From Lucifuga dentata (Eukaryota; Chordata; Actinopteri; Ophidiiformes; Bythitidae): a stretch of DNA of 64,000 nucleotides. The notes under the pieces were generated by a model. That model did no database searches, was not told where the DNA came from, and saw only the letters and a list, made by a program, of their open reading frames with translations. Below are positions 62,301 to 64,000 of this stretch, one piece after another. The first letter of the stretch is position 1. Each line of letters opens with the position of its first letter. A program made the translations under genes and the position numbers. Location: the NCBI GenBank assembly GCA_014773175.1, contig VXCM01000938.1, positions 170,720 through 234,719 on the forward strand, read 5' to 3'.

Positions 62301-64000
62301 TCCTCCAGGTTATGAGCTGTTGTATCAGCCAGAGGTGGTCCGTATTTACACCTCTCTGCTAAAGGAGTCCAAGAATCCCATTGTGCTGGAAGCCTCAGCT
62401 GGAGCGGTTCAAAATCTTTGCGCTGGGCGCTGGACTGTAAGTTGACCTGTTGAGCTGGTGTTCACGACCATTCCATTCCATCTTATTCCATTTCACAACG
62501 CCAAAACTCTGTGCACTGAGTAAACACACCAGCTGATCATGGAGGAATCCATATTTCTAATGCCGACCCTAGGAGGGTTAGCTGGCTATCAGTGCTAGGC
62601 TGTGGAAATCTGAGCAAACAGATCTCCACAGCCAAATCCCAACATAAATGTTAGAGCAGGGTACTCAAATATAAATCTTAAAGGTCCACAAAGAAAAATT
62701 TCAATAAGACAAAAGTCCGTTTATTNTACTCAAATATAAATCTTAAAGGTCCACAAAGAAAAATTTCAATAAGACAAAAGTCCGTTTATTAAGGTCAGTG
62801 AAGCAGCCAGACATTCGGTTTTGCTTTCTCTGCTGCGGAGAATTTTGAGTCATTGCATCACAGTGATGTCTCGCAGATAATACATATAACACATTTGAAA
62901 AGTATAATTTGTTCAGAGTCCGGTGACAGTTGTGGTTCAGTCCAGATCCGGACTGGAGTCTGGACTTTGAGGATGACTGCTTTAGAGTTTACAGAAACAG
63001 GACCAAACAGGGCTTAGTCATTCAAATCATATGTAGCCTTGGGAGTGTTATGAGGCATTTGCAGACACTTCAGTTTCAACTGCCTGATCATCTGACATGC
63101 AACTTTTTGTGTTGCACGATTTTACCTCTCAGTTTTCCTAAAAGCTCTGGCTATGTGGACATCTGAAACCATTTGGCAGATGAGACTAAGTATAATTTAT
63201 GAATAAAGCCTTTTTATCTTGCTTTGTGTTGACCTCATTCTAGCCTTGAAAATAAACACATTAGTGTGGGGAAAAGTGTTTCCTTTTCAGTAATTGTAGC
63301 TAAAGATAGGATATCTAGTGTATGTGTTTATCTAATATATGTGTGTATCTAATGTATGTCTAATTGCAAAGTCATTCTCATGAAATGCAAGTATTTTCAC
63401 TCTTGACCTTGTTGTAAAATGTTTTAAGTATTTGGTTACATCATTTATACAGGTTATTTATATAACTATTTCATCATATTCTCATACACAGACTACAAAG
63501 CAGGGCCTAATTAATGGCTGATGTTGCCCTCTCTTACTGATTTAAACCAATTTTTTTACTACTGTGGCTTGATATTGTAGAGGTAAGATTATTGGGAGGC
63601 TGGTGTGTTAAATGCCATTTGGAGCAAGGCAACTTTTTATGGATATACATGATTCAGATGGTAGGTATTCACAAAGATGAATAGCCTGGCAACAACACAC
63701 CACTTGGAAAAAACCCATGAACATTGTATTACTGTCAGTAGACAGCATTTGTAAGATGAAAACAGTGGAAAAAGATAGACTTCCCAGTATGTTTCACAAA
63801 TGCAGCAAAACCTCTGACAGAGAATTATTAACACATCTTAAATGCCATTCATTGATTAGGATGATTTTCATAAGGTCCATGTAAAAGTACTGATTGTAAT
63901 ATCTAGCCTCCAATTTTAAAAGTTGCACGTTTGTCTCGGTGTAGTATGGCCAGTACATCCGTGCCTTGCTGCGTCAGGAGAAGGGTCTACCCATGATGAC
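50357..64000 (+). CDS. ctnnd1: Catenin delta-1 (p120-catenin), 5' and middle part, about 710 residues visible
   Basis: Coding exons are 50357-50497, 52420-52494, 52607-52729, 53014-53300, 53517-53607, 54062-54252, 54431-54686, 54874-54945, 55763-55913, 57942-58143, 60310-60427, 60656-60812, 61738-61755, 62071-62136, 62309-62436 and 63945 to beyond the window; phases agree throughout. p120-catenin binds the cadherin juxtamembrane tail and controls its turnover and Rho GTPases. Visible features: N-terminal coiled coil ([20 protein letters not shown]), [17 protein letters not shown], and armadillo repeats from about residue 355 ([91 protein letters not shown]). These fit CTNND1 better than ARVCF or CTNND2. 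The start ATG is preceded directly by in-frame TGA. Oddities are a GC donor after 53607, an 18-base micro-exon, and a Gly-rich insertion ([10 protein letters not shown]) in an armadillo loop. Confidence 0.94.
53608..54061 (+). other. ctnnd1: GC-AG intron of ctnnd1
   Basis: The exon ends at ...CCACAG and the intron begins GCATGT; the acceptor is TTTGTAG at 54061. Only this donor keeps the frame (phase 0 to phase 0, PQ joined to VGRMG). The nearest GT downstream would shift the frame. GC donors are a known minor class (about one percent of vertebrate introns). Confidence 0.8.
56970..57766. mobile_element. TTAA-flanked inverted-repeat element, copy F, expanded by three N-centred duplications
   Basis: Starts TTAAAGGATCATACCAGCC and ends GATATTGTCCTTTAA. 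Three exact duplications of 66-67 bases, each centred on an N (57046, 57202, 57378), inflate it to 797 bases. Without them it would be about 595, matching copies C (578) and E (589). In the ctnnd1 intron between 55913 and 57942. Confidence 0.75.
61738..61755 (+). CDS. ctnnd1: ctnnd1 18-base micro-exon (exon C-like)
   Basis: Flanked by CTACAG and GTAAGC, it adds codons for DEWFSK in phase 1 on both sides, so it can be skipped without frame change. Mammalian CTNND1 has a rarely used six-residue exon C in the same loop of the armadillo domain, beside the basic KSKG...GKK stretch. The correspondence is from family knowledge. Confidence 0.8.
62662..62790. repeat. 64-base exact duplication around an N
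   Basis: The sequence starting TACTCAAATATAAATC occurs at 62662-62725 and again at 62727-62790, with N at 62726 between. Probably an unmerged assembly overlap in a ctnnd1 intron. Confidence 0.85.

Noticed and set aside
50357..64000. Assignment to ARVCF or CTNND2 instead of CTNND1
   Set aside because: [24 protein letters not shown] and [18 protein letters not shown] fit CTNND1 better, and slc43a3 lies next to it as in human.

Overview
The window is vertebrate nuclear DNA, almost certainly from a teleost fish. The split genes are clear orthologues of vertebrate genes, and the intervening DNA carries RTE/Rex-like and L2-like LINE 3' ends, hAT, Tc1 and TTAA-flanked miniature elements, and long (CA)n, (GATA)n, (CT)n and (AAT)n tracts. 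The species cannot be told from the sequence. Thirteen single N characters are present; six of them sit between exact repeats of about 65 bases and look like unmerged assembly overlaps.

Layout. (1) Positions 381-3943, minus strand: noct (nocturnin), four exons. (2) 3944-13345: gene-poor, simple repeats. (3) 13346-14440: a small hAT-type element and the 3' end of a LINE. (4) 14622-16850, minus strand: one uninterrupted 742-residue coiled-coil ORF resembling CCDC175, with an RFX X-box-like site just upstream. (5) 18781-27855, plus strand: a seven-exon gene whose spliced frame encodes BED finger, PR/SET domain, BED finger, AT-hook and a hAT-transposase-derived body (1152 residues). This is the most unusual object in the window. 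(6) 29534-37328, minus strand: slc43a3, a nucleobase transporter of the SLC43 family, twelve exons, 512 residues, tail-to-tail with the gene before it. (7) 37329-42240: gene-free, holding a LINE fragment, other repeats and microsatellites. (8) About 42240-64000, plus strand: ctnnd1 (p120-catenin), head-to-head with slc43a3, with an untranslated first exon, sixteen coding exons visible and the 3' part outside the window. It includes a GC-AG intron and an 18-base micro-exon.

The genes do not form one pathway. noct is an NADP(H) phosphatase of the deadenylase fold, slc43a3 a purine nucleobase transporter, ctnnd1 a cadherin regulator, and the CCDC175-like protein a coiled-coil protein with a cilium-type promoter site. 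SLC43A3 and CTNND1 are also close together on human 11q12.1, so that pairing looks like conserved synteny. The BED-PR/SET-BED-hAT gene is best read as a domesticated transposase fused to a PRDM9/11-like PR domain. Its transposase catalytic positions are degraded while its ORF, splice sites and phases are intact, and a separate, decayed hAT element with its own BED finger lies in one of its introns. Exon limits were set by hand from GT/AG sites, reading phase and remembered family similarity; no search was run.
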